Translations under genes and position numbers: made by a program
Assembly: GCA_003023165.1 (NCBI GenBank)
Contig: PXSD01000184.1
Span: 1 to 11,052 of the forward strand
Reading direction: 5' to 3'
Length of the DNA stretch: 11,052 nucleotides
Source of the DNA: Halobacteriales archaeon QS_9_67_15
Lineage (GTDB): Archaea; Halobacteriota; Halobacteria; Halobacteriales; Haloarculaceae
Shown here: positions 6,162 through 11,052 of the stretch, one piece after another
Position numbering within the stretch: the stretch's first letter is position 1
How the letters are laid out: every line of letters starts with the position of its first letter
The notes under the pieces: generated by a model
Databases searched by the model: none
The model's input: only the letters and a program-made list of their open reading frames with translations
Told to the model about the DNA's origin: nothing

Positions 6162-6718
6162 TGCCACGAACGCGCGAATGTGACTACTGTGGCACCGACA
6201 TCGAGCCCGGCACGGGGACCATGTTCGTCCGCGTCAACGGCTCGACTATCCACTACTGCTCCTCGAAGTGCGAGAAGAACGCCAACCTCGGGCGCGAAGC
6301 GCGCGACCTCGAGTGGACCGGCGAGGAGGCCCAAGCGCCGGCCGAAGCCGTGCCCGAAGCGGACACCGAACCCGAGCCTGTGTCCGACATCGAGGTCGGG
6401 GACGAGGCCGAGGCAGACGAGGACACCGACGAAGCCGAAGCGGAGGAGGATGTCGAGGCCGAGGCAGACGCGGACACCGAGGAAGCAGAAGCGGACGAGG
6501 ATGCCGAAGCTGACGCGGAGACAGAGGACGTCGACGAAGCCGAAGCGGACGAGGACGCTGACGCGGACGAGTCTGACGCTGAAGATGAGGCCGACGCTGA
6601 GGAGTCCGACGCTGAGGAGTCCGACGCCACCGACAGAGACACCGAGGTCGACGAGACCGAGGATTCCGAGGCCGACGCCGCCGAGGAAGACGCCGACGAA
6701 GAGGAGGCCGAGGCATGA
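6161..6718 (+). CDS. rpl24e: 50S ribosomal protein L24e with long acidic C-terminal tail
   Basis: Residues 1-54 are a standard archaeal L24e zinc-ribbon core, MPRTRECDYCGTDIEPGTG onward. Zinc ligands are Cys7, Cys10, Cys33 and Cys37, followed by the conserved NANLGREARDLEWT. Archaeal L24e is normally only about 55-70 residues. Here the frame continues to residue 185 with a tail built almost only of Asp, Glu and Ala plus a few Ser, Thr and Val. Arg159 is the only basic residue after about position 50. The tail contains repeated EADED/DEAEA-like units and a DNA-level tandem 15-bp duplication. The core sits on the 50S face near the subunit interface. In eukaryotes the L24 C-terminus extends to the small subunit, but there it is basic rather than acidic. 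The TGA overlaps the ndk ATG by 4 nt, so the extended frame is embedded in the operon. The core call is certain; the tail's role is unknown. Confidence 0.95.
   Translation: MPRTRECDYCGTDIEPGTGTMFVRVNGSTIHYCSSKCEKNANLGREARDLEWTGEEAQAPAEAVPEADTEPEPVSDIEVGDEAEADEDTDEAEAEEDVEAEADADTEEAEADEDAEADAETEDVDEAEADEDADADESDAEDEADAEESDAEESDATDRDTEVDETEDSEADAAEEDADEEEAEA
6593..6622 (+). repeat. tandem 15-bp duplication inside the L24e tail
   Basis: GACGCTGAGGAGTCC occurs twice in direct succession (6593-6607 and 6608-6622) and encodes DAEES twice. The 15-bp unit keeps frame. The wider region 6400-6715 holds looser copies of GAC/GAG/GCC-rich units, consistent with growth by in-frame slippage. Confidence 0.85.
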
Positions 6719-7194
6719 GCCACCACGACGAGCGGACGTTCGTGATGGTCAAGCCCGACGGGGTCCAGCGCACCCTGACCGGCGAGGTCATCACTCGTCT
6801 CGAAGAGCGCGGCCTGAAGCTCGTTGGTGCGAAGTTCGTGCAGATCGACGAGGAGCTGGCCCACCAGCACTACGCCGAGCACGAGGACAAGCCCTTCTTT
6901 GACGACCTCGTCGAGTTCATCACCAGCGGCCCGGTGATGACGATGGTCTGGGAGGGCGCGGACGCGACTCGACAGGTGCGACAGATGATGGGCGCGACCG
7001 ACCCCGCAGAGGCGGCCCCGGGTACAATCCGCGGCGACTACGGCCTCGACCTGAGCCAGAACGTCATCCACGGCTCGGACCACGAGGACGAGGGCGCCAA
7101 CGAACGAGAGATCGAGCTGTTCTTCGACGAGGACGAACTCATCGAGTACAACCGGTCCGACGAGGGCTGGGTCTACGAAGACGCCAGCCACTGA
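6715..7194 (+). CDS. ndk: nucleoside diphosphate kinase
   Basis: A 159-residue NDP kinase, which moves the gamma-phosphate between nucleoside triphosphates and diphosphates through a phosphohistidine. The N-terminal TFVMVKPDGVQR (8-19) carries the phosphate-binding Lys13. The active-site block NVIHGSD (116-122) has the catalytic His119, and the ARG-like segment APGTIRGDYG (101-110) is intact. Length is typical for haloarchaea. ATG 6715 overlaps the rpl24e TGA (ATGA). L7Ae-S28e-L24e-NDK is a conserved archaeal gene order, often followed by infB. Here infB is absent and a phosphotransferase gene with its own promoter follows. Confidence 0.97.
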   Translation: MSHHDERTFVMVKPDGVQRTLTGEVITRLEERGLKLVGAKFVQIDEELAHQHYAEHEDKPFFDDLVEFITSGPVMTMVWEGADATRQVRQMMGATDPAEAAPGTIRGDYGLDLSQNVIHGSDHEDEGANEREIELFFDEDELIEYNRSDEGWVYEDASH

Positions 7195-7206
7195 CGACTT
7201 CGGTCA

Positions 7207-7215
7207 CCGTTTTCC
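7207..7215 (+). terminator. possible T-tract terminator after ndk
   Basis: CCGTTTTCC at 7207-7215, 12 nt after the ndk stop, is a short T-run of the kind that can stop archaeal RNA polymerase. It is weak evidence on its own. Confidence 0.3.
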
Positions 7216-7296
7216 CAGTCGCGTTCGACAGCGCCCCGAGCCGCTAGTGCCGACGTTACACAGTGATTAACTGACAGGATCGCGTTGACACGAGTG

Positions 7297-7306
7297 ATAC
7301 ATTTTT
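7297..7306 (+). promoter_or_regulatory. TATA-like box of the phosphotransferase gene
   Basis: ATACATTTTT centred near 7302 is about 30 nt before GTG 7332. This fits a leaderless transcript and slightly favours GTG 7332 over the alternative TTG at 7323. Confidence 0.5.
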
Positions 7307-7331
7307 CTCACCCCCCATCTAATTGGCGGGC

Positions 7332-8345
7332 GTGCAGACGACATCGGCCGCCGATATCGAAGCCGTCCTCGAGGAGTCCGGTCCGGACTACGAGGAGTTC
7401 AGCTACGAACCGGCGACCGGCGGGACGCGCGCTGACGTGTACATGGTCACGCTCGTCTACCAGGGGACCGAGTACGAAATCGTCGTGAAGTTCCAGCCTC
7501 CGGACGACACCAGATTCGCGGTCGAGCCGAAGCTCCATGACTACGTGGCCGACCGGACGGAGATACCGATCCCGCGGATCCTCGTGTTCAAGCAGGAACC
7601 GGAGCGGAACGTCCCGCCGTACTTCGTCACCGAGCGGGTGCGTGGGGACAGCCTCGCCGACCAGTACGGGGCGATGACCGACGACCACTGGGAGCGGGTC
7701 ATCGAACAGGTGGGGTCGATCATGGGCGACCTCCACTCGAAGGTCGCCTTCGAGGCGTTCGGACGGTTGATGCTCCACGATGACCGCATCACGATCAGCA
7801 ACTGGCGGGGCAACTGGCAGGAGTACTTCGCAGACCTGACGCGCTCACACATCGACCGACTGGAGGGGACGCCCTTCGACGGCGTCCAGTCGACGGCCAG
7901 CGACGCGATCGAAGAGACCGTCTCGCTGGTGCCGGAGGACGGGATGCCGCGGCTGGTCCACGACGACATGCAGCCGACGAACCTGCTCTGTATCCTCGAC
8001 GAATCGGACCCGGTCACCGCCGTGCTGGACTGGCAGGACACCCTCGCGGCGCACAACGAGTACCAGATCGCACAGGCGGAGTTCCTCTACATCGACTCGA
8101 CGTTCGACGACCCGAACGTCCGCGAGCGACTGCGAGAGAAGCTCTACGAGGGGTACCGCCAGCACCACGAGTTCGAGCCGGACGAGCAGTACGAACAGTG
8201 CAAGTCGATCTACCAGCTGTCGACGCTGCTCTGGCGGATGACCGGCTTCGAGGACGCCTACGCGGAAGACGACCTCGGACGTGCCCGCGCGGAGTTCCAG
8301 TACCGCCAGCAGTTCGACCGGCTCGTCGACGACCTCCCGCGGTGA
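7332..8345 (+). CDS. APH-like phosphotransferase family protein
   Basis: A 337-residue protein with the aminoglycoside-phosphotransferase/choline-kinase type protein-kinase-like fold. Visible elements are an N-lobe lysine in EIVVKFQ (Lys53), a probable alpha-C glutamate in AVEPKLHDYV (Glu65), and the hinge-like PPYFVTERVRGDSL (95-108). The catalytic (Brenner) loop is HDDMQPTN (210-217), matching H-x-D-x4-N. The metal-binding Asp is in AVLDWQDT (Asp233). The family phosphorylates small molecules such as antibiotics, choline, amino sugars or homoserine, and nothing here identifies the substrate. A resistance role should not be assumed. GTG 7332 is preferred on promoter spacing; TTG 7323 in the same frame is possible. 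It stands alone after the ribosomal operon with its own TATA-like element. All catalytic residues are present, so it is probably active. Confidence 0.8.
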   Translation: MQTTSAADIEAVLEESGPDYEEFSYEPATGGTRADVYMVTLVYQGTEYEIVVKFQPPDDTRFAVEPKLHDYVADRTEIPIPRILVFKQEPERNVPPYFVTERVRGDSLADQYGAMTDDHWERVIEQVGSIMGDLHSKVAFEAFGRLMLHDDRITISNWRGNWQEYFADLTRSHIDRLEGTPFDGVQSTASDAIEETVSLVPEDGMPRLVHDDMQPTNLLCILDESDPVTAVLDWQDTLAAHNEYQIAQAEFLYIDSTFDDPNVRERLREKLYEGYRQHHEFEPDEQYEQCKSIYQLSTLLWRMTGFEDAYAEDDLGRARAEFQYRQQFDRLVDDLPR

Positions 8346-8430
8346 ACTGGAGCGAGCGACGCCGGCGAGCGTCCAGCGACCACTAGTGAGTGGGGCCGTC
8401 AGTTCGACGAACGTGTCGGCCAGAGCGAAG

Positions 8431-8438
8431 TAATTAAG
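8431..8438 (+). promoter_or_regulatory. TATA-like box of the Yip1-family gene
   Basis: TAATTAAG at 8431-8438 is centred about 31 nt before the ATG at 8466, in an otherwise GC-rich gap. This suggests a leaderless or near-leaderless transcript. Confidence 0.5.
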
Positions 8439-8465
8439 TGACGACTCTACGGATACCCCGGCGAC

Positions 8466-9125
8466 ATGCCCTCCGCACTGTCACTCCTGACCGACCCGGA
8501 GGCGTTCTTCGGGCGCCGGGGGACCGACCCGTCGCTGAAGGGGCCGCTCGTCGTCGTCACGCTGATCGCCGCGGTCAACGCGGTGGCGTCGGTGCTCCAG
8601 TTTCGCTTCATGGCCCGGCTGTTCGAGAACAGCGGGATGGGGAGCGGGTTCGCAACGGCGATCCAGGCGTTCAGCTTCGTGTTCGTCATCGCGGGTCCGT
8701 TCGTCGTCTGGTTGCTGTACGCCGGCGTCTTCCAGGGAATCTCGGTCCTGTTCGACGGCGACGGCGACTTCTCGACGACGCTCGCGTTCGTCGGCTGGGG
8801 GTTCGTCCCGAGCGTGATGGGGTCGGTCGCCAGTGTGGCGATCAACTTCTACCGATTCAACGTCCGCGGTGTCGACGTCCCCTCGGAGATGAGCGTCGAA
8901 GCCTACCAGCAGTTCAGCCAGTCGCTCCAGACGGGGCCACTGGTTGCGCTGTCGGCGGCGCTCGGCATCGTCTTCACGCTCTGGAGCGCGTTCCTCTGGA
9001 CGTTCGGGCTGCGACACGCTCGGTCGCTGTCCGTCCGCCAGGCCGCCCTGACGGTCGCGCTCCCGGTCCTCGTCGGACTGGCGTTGACGACCCGGACGCT
9101 GTTGGTCGCCCTCGAGGTCATGTAG
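8466..9125 (+). CDS. Yip1-family (YIP1 domain) integral membrane protein
   Basis: A 219-residue polytopic membrane protein. The N-terminus LLTDPEAFFGRR is characteristic of prokaryotic Yip1-domain proteins, where a membrane-proximal 'dPeaFF' motif precedes the first helix. About five hydrophobic segments are visible, near 27-47, 65-90, 103-127, 157-180 and 190-212. A polar loop at about 131-156 is probably extracytoplasmic or cytoplasmic depending on orientation. Function in archaea is not established. The ATG at 8466 is supported by the upstream TATA-like box. In some haloarchaea such genes lie beside ABC-transporter permease loci, and here the remnant of such a permease follows at about 9324. 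Confidence 0.75.
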   Translation: MPSALSLLTDPEAFFGRRGTDPSLKGPLVVVTLIAAVNAVASVLQFRFMARLFENSGMGSGFATAIQAFSFVFVIAGPFVVWLLYAGVFQGISVLFDGDGDFSTTLAFVGWGFVPSVMGSVASVAINFYRFNVRGVDVPSEMSVEAYQQFSQSLQTGPLVALSAALGIVFTLWSAFLWTFGLRHARSLSVRQAALTVALPVLVGLALTTRTLLVALEVM

Positions 9126-9175
9126 CGACGGGCAGCCCCGCCAGCCGCCCGGTCGTTCGCACACGTAACTGAGCC

Positions 9176-9201
9176 GATCCACCCCTCACGATCCACCCCT
9201 C
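9176..9201 (+). repeat. short tandem direct repeat before the remnant locus
   Basis: GATCCACCCCTC occurs at 9176-9187 and again at 9190-9201, a 14-nt period. It lies just before the remnant ATG at 9208. Confidence 0.7.
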
Positions 9202-9207
9202 TAACCG

Positions 9208-9348
9208 ATGAGCGACACGATGAACGACAGAACGACGCTCGCGTTCCCGGCAGTCCTCACAGTGGCATCGCTTCCGGCCGTCTCGGCCGCGACAACCGCC
9301 GACGTGACCATCTCGGACGTCGACGCTCGCTGCTGGTCGCCGGTGTGA
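9208..9348 (+). pseudogene. N-terminal stub of a secreted protein (signal peptide only)
   Basis: From the ATG at 9208 a 46-codon frame encodes a convincing Sec-type signal peptide (hydrophobic core LAFPAVLTVASLPAVSA, residues 11-27). TTADVTISDVDA follows, which resembles the first strand of the CARDB/S-layer-like (COG1361-type) exported proteins of haloarchaea. After residue 40 the frame runs into sequence that makes sense only in another frame (see the permease remnant) and stops at TGA 9346-9348. I read it as the 5' stub of a longer gene whose body was deleted. Alternatively it could be a very short secreted peptide, which I think less likely because the last six residues are out of frame with the permease. 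Confidence 0.5.
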
Positions 9349-9668
9349 GCATCCTCAGCGTCACGCTCATGAGCACCGTCGAGCGCCGCCAGGAGACCGG
9401 CGTCCTGCGTGCCGTCGGGTTCCAGAAGCTCGACGTACTGAAGATCATGCTCTCCGAGGCCGTCCTGCTCGGGGCCGTGGGCGGCGTTGCCGGCGTCGCC
9501 TTCAGCCTCGCCGCCGGCGTGGCCATCTTGCTCACGGGTCGCTACGCTCCCCGTTTGCATCGAGGCGTTCGTTTCACTCACGCCTCGCACTGCTCGCTCT
9601 CGTGCTCACTCCGCCGGCGTTCGCCGAGACGCCTCGCCCGTTCGATCCACCAGGGTTGTCGGCTGTAG
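9324..9668 (+). pseudogene. C-terminal remnant of an ABC-transporter permease (MacB/FtsX type)
   Basis: Starting at about 9324, the frame reads RSLLVAGVSILSVTLMSTVE and then RRQETGVLRAVGFQKLDVLK. This is the hallmark third-last membrane helix and cytoplasmic coupling region of MacB/FtsX-type permeases (family pattern: M-S-v-x-E-R-x-x-E-I-G-v-L-R-A-v-G). It continues with IMLSEAVLLGAVGG and GVAFSLAAGVAILLT, the next membrane hairpin, then at about 9535 becomes Arg/Ser/His-rich, non-membrane sequence until TAG 9666-9668. The N-terminal two thirds, including the large extracytoplasmic domain, and the final helix are missing, and no ATPase subunit is nearby. A GTG at 9345 could initiate, but a functional product is unlikely. 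The join with the signal-peptide stub near 9322-9327 looks like a deletion endpoint. Confidence 0.65.
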
Positions 9669-9727
9669 CGCCGAGCGCAGCCGGTCAGGTTCACTCCGTA
9701 TCTGAACACCGCCAGCCAGACAGTCCG
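9669..9727 (+). other. non-coding spacer before the MinD-like gene
   Basis: No coding signal is seen between the permease remnant and the next promoter. From about 9540 the sequence already looks non-coding, with CTCGCTCTCGTGCTCACTC-like low-complexity runs typical of haloarchaeal spacers and decayed DNA. Confidence 0.5.
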
Positions 9728-9737
9728 TACATTCAAG
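9728..9737 (+). promoter_or_regulatory. TATA-like box of the MinD-like gene
   Basis: TACATTCAAG centred near 9732 is about 31 nt before ATG 9763 in a GC-rich spacer, consistent with a leaderless transcript. Confidence 0.45.
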
Positions 9738-9762
9738 GCCCGGAGCGCGACCAGCACCATCT

Positions 9763-10404
9763 ATGATCGCGATAGCCGGTGGGAAAGGCGGCTGCGGAAA
9801 GACGACGACCGCGCTCGGCCTCGCTGGCGCGCTCGCTCGGGACGGGCGCCGACCGCTCGTCGTCGACGCCGACTGCGACATGCCAAACCTGCACACGATG
9901 GCGGAGACGGACCGGCGCCCGGGCCTCGAAACCGTCGACAGCGGCGGGTCGATCGCCGTCGCCACGCATCGAAGTCCCATCGTGCCCGGCGTAGACGTCC
10001 TCCCCGCGGGAGACGCCTCTGGGCCGATCAGTCGGACCGCACTTCGGCGACTCGACCGGTGTCGACAGCCGGTCGTCCTCGACTGCCCGGCAGGCGCGAC
10101 CGACACGGCAGCCGCACCGCTGCGGCGCGCCGACGGGGTGGTCGTCGTCACGACGCCGGACCGCGCGAGCCGCTCGGACGCGGTCAAGACCGCTCGAATG
10201 GCCGACGCGCTCGACGCGAGCGTGCTCGGAAGCGTCGTGACCCGTGCCGAGTCGCGGTCGCCGTCCGTCGCGTGCGACGGCGGGTCTGTCCTCGATCCGG
10301 TTCTCGCGGCGGTCCCGAAGGTCGACGGGTCGGTCCTCGGGTCGGAAATCGGGCGGGCGTCGTACGACCGGCTCGCCACGGCTTTGTCGGGGCGGAATAT
10401 TTAA
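9763..10404 (+). CDS. MinD/ParA-like P-loop ATPase
   Basis: A 213-residue member of the SIMIBI (MinD/ParA/Mrp) ATPase class. The deviant Walker A GGKGGCGKTTT spans 6-16, with signature Lys8 and catalytic Lys13. The A' motif DADCDMPN is at 35-42 and Walker B VVLDCPAG at 104-111. VVVVTTPDRASRSDAVKTA (126-144) is the MinD-like switch/base-recognition region. At 213 residues it is shorter than typical MinD (about 250-270). It ends LATALSGRNI with no obvious amphipathic membrane-targeting helix, so membrane binding like bacterial MinD is doubtful. Haloarchaea carry several such paralogues; roles reported for the family include positioning of archaella, chemosensory arrays and pili, but this one cannot be assigned. 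The next gene, an HTR-like RecA-fold protein, begins 28 nt later on the same strand and may be a functional partner. Confidence 0.85.
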   Translation: MIAIAGGKGGCGKTTTALGLAGALARDGRRPLVVDADCDMPNLHTMAETDRRPGLETVDSGGSIAVATHRSPIVPGVDVLPAGDASGPISRTALRRLDRCRQPVVLDCPAGATDTAAAPLRRADGVVVVTTPDRASRSDAVKTARMADALDASVLGSVVTRAESRSPSVACDGGSVLDPVLAAVPKVDGSVLGSEIGRASYDRLATALSGRNI

Positions 10405-10406
10405 TT
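10396..10406 (+). promoter_or_regulatory. TATA-like box overlapping the MinD-like stop codon
   Basis: AATATTTAATT is the most AT-rich run nearby. It contains the TAA stop of the MinD-like gene (10402-10404) and is centred about 32 nt before ATG 10433, giving the downstream gene its own leaderless promoter. Confidence 0.6.
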
Positions 10407-10432
10407 CGGTGCGCCTGAAAGGTTCGAGCAGC

Positions 10433-11052
10433 ATGGTCAACCGGCTAAACACGGGTATCGACGTCCTCGACCGGAAGCTCGGGGGCGGGATCCCGGAGGG
10501 GAGCATCGTCGCTCTCAGCGCCGAGCCGGCCAGCCAGGCGGAGCTGTTCCTCTACGAACTCACCGCCACGCGCGGGACCCTGTACCTCTCACTCGACCGC
10601 ACCGCGCAGTCGGTCACCGCCAGTATCGAGCAGTCGCCGGCGACGACGGGTGACCCGACGGTTCGACACATCTCGGGCGAAGCCCCGCTGGACAACGCCA
10701 GCAAACTCGTGAGCGCGCTCCCGGAGACCTCCAACCTCATCGTCGACCCGCTCGACGTGCTGGAGTCCCAGGAGCCGCCCTCGCGGTATCGCTCGTTCAT
10801 GAACGACCTCCACAACCACATCGTCAACACGGGCAGTCTCGCGATCGTCCACTGCCTCGACGGCCGGGCCGTGCCGCCGCTGCGCGACACGACCGAACAC
10901 TTCGCCGACGTGGTCTTCGAGCTCGAGACCACGGTCACGAGCGACGAGGTGGAGAATCGCCTCGCCATCCCGAAGTTCCGCGGCGGCCGCGCCCCCACCG
11001 ACATCATCAAGCTCGACCTCGTCGAACAGGTCTCGATCGACACCTCCCGCGA
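10433..11052 (+). CDS. RecA/KaiC-like HTR-like protein with degenerate P-loop (3' end cut by window edge)
   Basis: An open frame of 206 codons from ATG 10433 runs off the right edge. The N-terminus NRLNTGIDVLDRKLGGGIPE followed by GSIVAL is the classic opening of the KaiC/RadA/Rad55 ATPase family. At the Walker A position, however, it reads SAEPASQAELFLYEL (29-43) instead of G-x4-G-K-T/S, so the invariant Gly and Lys are missing. A Walker B-like strand, NLIVDPLDVL (101-110), and the later SLAIVHCLDG (135-144) keep the fold. The last part (FELETTVTSDEVENRLAIPK, then FRGGRAPTDIIKLDL) resembles the C-terminal sheet of haloarchaeal 'HTR-like' proteins, so little is probably missing. It is likely a non-catalytic, perhaps regulatory, RecA-fold protein. 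It follows the MinD-like gene but has its own promoter. Confidence 0.75.
   Translation, partial: MVNRLNTGIDVLDRKLGGGIPEGSIVALSAEPASQAELFLYELTATRGTLYLSLDRTAQSVTASIEQSPATTGDPTVRHISGEAPLDNASKLVSALPETSNLIVDPLDVLESQEPPSRYRSFMNDLHNHIVNTGSLAIVHCLDGRAVPPLRDTTEHFADVVFELETTVTSDEVENRLAIPKFRGGRAPTDIIKLDLVEQVSIDTSR

Noticed and set aside
6246..7191. Long minus-strand frames opposite rpl24e and ndk encoding Ser/Ala- or Arg/Pro-rich proteins
   Set aside because: They are mirror images of the GAC/GAG repeat tail and of ndk; the composition is wrong for a haloarchaeal protein and the plus-strand genes are certain.
7262..7298. AGTGAT repeated 31 nt apart, TGACA repeated, and CAGT/ACTG arms before the phosphotransferase gene
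   Set aside because: Elements are only 4-6 bp and expected by chance in an AT-richer promoter; not enough for an operator call.
9540..9668. A functional C-terminus of the permease after residue TGRYAP
   Set aside because: The translation becomes Arg/Ser/His-rich with no membrane helix, unlike any permease end; treated as read-through into decayed DNA.
9606..10506. Minus-strand frames of about 257 codons opposite the MinD-like gene
   Set aside because: Arg/Pro/Ser-rich antisense shadows; the plus strand carries complete ATPase motifs.
1..11052. Mobile element, CRISPR array or defence system
   Set aside because: No transposase, integrase, terminal inverted repeats, regularly spaced repeats or known defence domains were seen; the decayed loci are explained by frameshift and deletion.

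Overview
The window looks like chromosomal DNA from a halophilic archaeon (class Halobacteria; a Haloarcula-like relative is plausible, but the genus is a guess). The evidence is high GC, strongly Asp/Glu-rich proteins, AT-rich TATA-like boxes about 27-32 nt upstream of start codons (leaderless transcripts), and archaeal-type ribosomal proteins L7Ae, S28e and L24e in one operon.

Layout. 1-642: a GNAT acetyltransferase cut by the left edge. 749-1094: a DUF7344-like helix-turn-helix regulator broken by two apparent frameshifts. 1140-1304 (minus): a 54-residue Cys/His protein. 1395-4186 (minus): a coupled pair, the tRNA(Met) cytidine acetyltransferase tmcA followed by a DUF456 membrane protein. 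4260-5288 (plus, divergent): a nitronate monooxygenase-like flavoprotein. 5313-5382: three perfect hairpins in a row. 5394-7194: the rpl7ae-rps28e-rpl24e-ndk operon, tightly packed and apparently translationally coupled. 7332-8345: an APH-like phosphotransferase. 8466-9125: a Yip1-family membrane protein. 9208-9668: remnants of a secreted protein and an ABC-transporter permease joined by an apparent deletion. 9763-10404: a MinD/ParA-like ATPase. 10433 to the right edge: a RecA/KaiC-like (HTR-like) protein whose P-loop has lost its key residues.

Most notable points. (1) The predicted rpl7ae leader, about 125 nt, is highly structured. An 8-bp perfect stem (plus 3 bp across a bulged A) joins its 5' end to the start of a 12-nt perfect Shine-Dalgarno sequence. 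Inside that stem is an asymmetric loop with GA on both strands and a box-C-like UGAUGA, resembling the kink-turns that L7Ae itself binds. This suggests autoregulation. A 33-codon upstream ORF runs through the same structure and stops inside the Shine-Dalgarno. (2) L24e has an acidic, low-complexity C-terminal tail of about 130 residues with a single basic residue, roughly tripling the usual size of this ribosomal protein. (3) Two decayed loci flank otherwise ordinary housekeeping genes.

The ribosomal operon, ndk and tmcA serve translation and nucleotide or tRNA metabolism. The rest looks like lineage-specific accessory content. I see no tRNA or rRNA gene, CRISPR array, integrase or transposase in the window.
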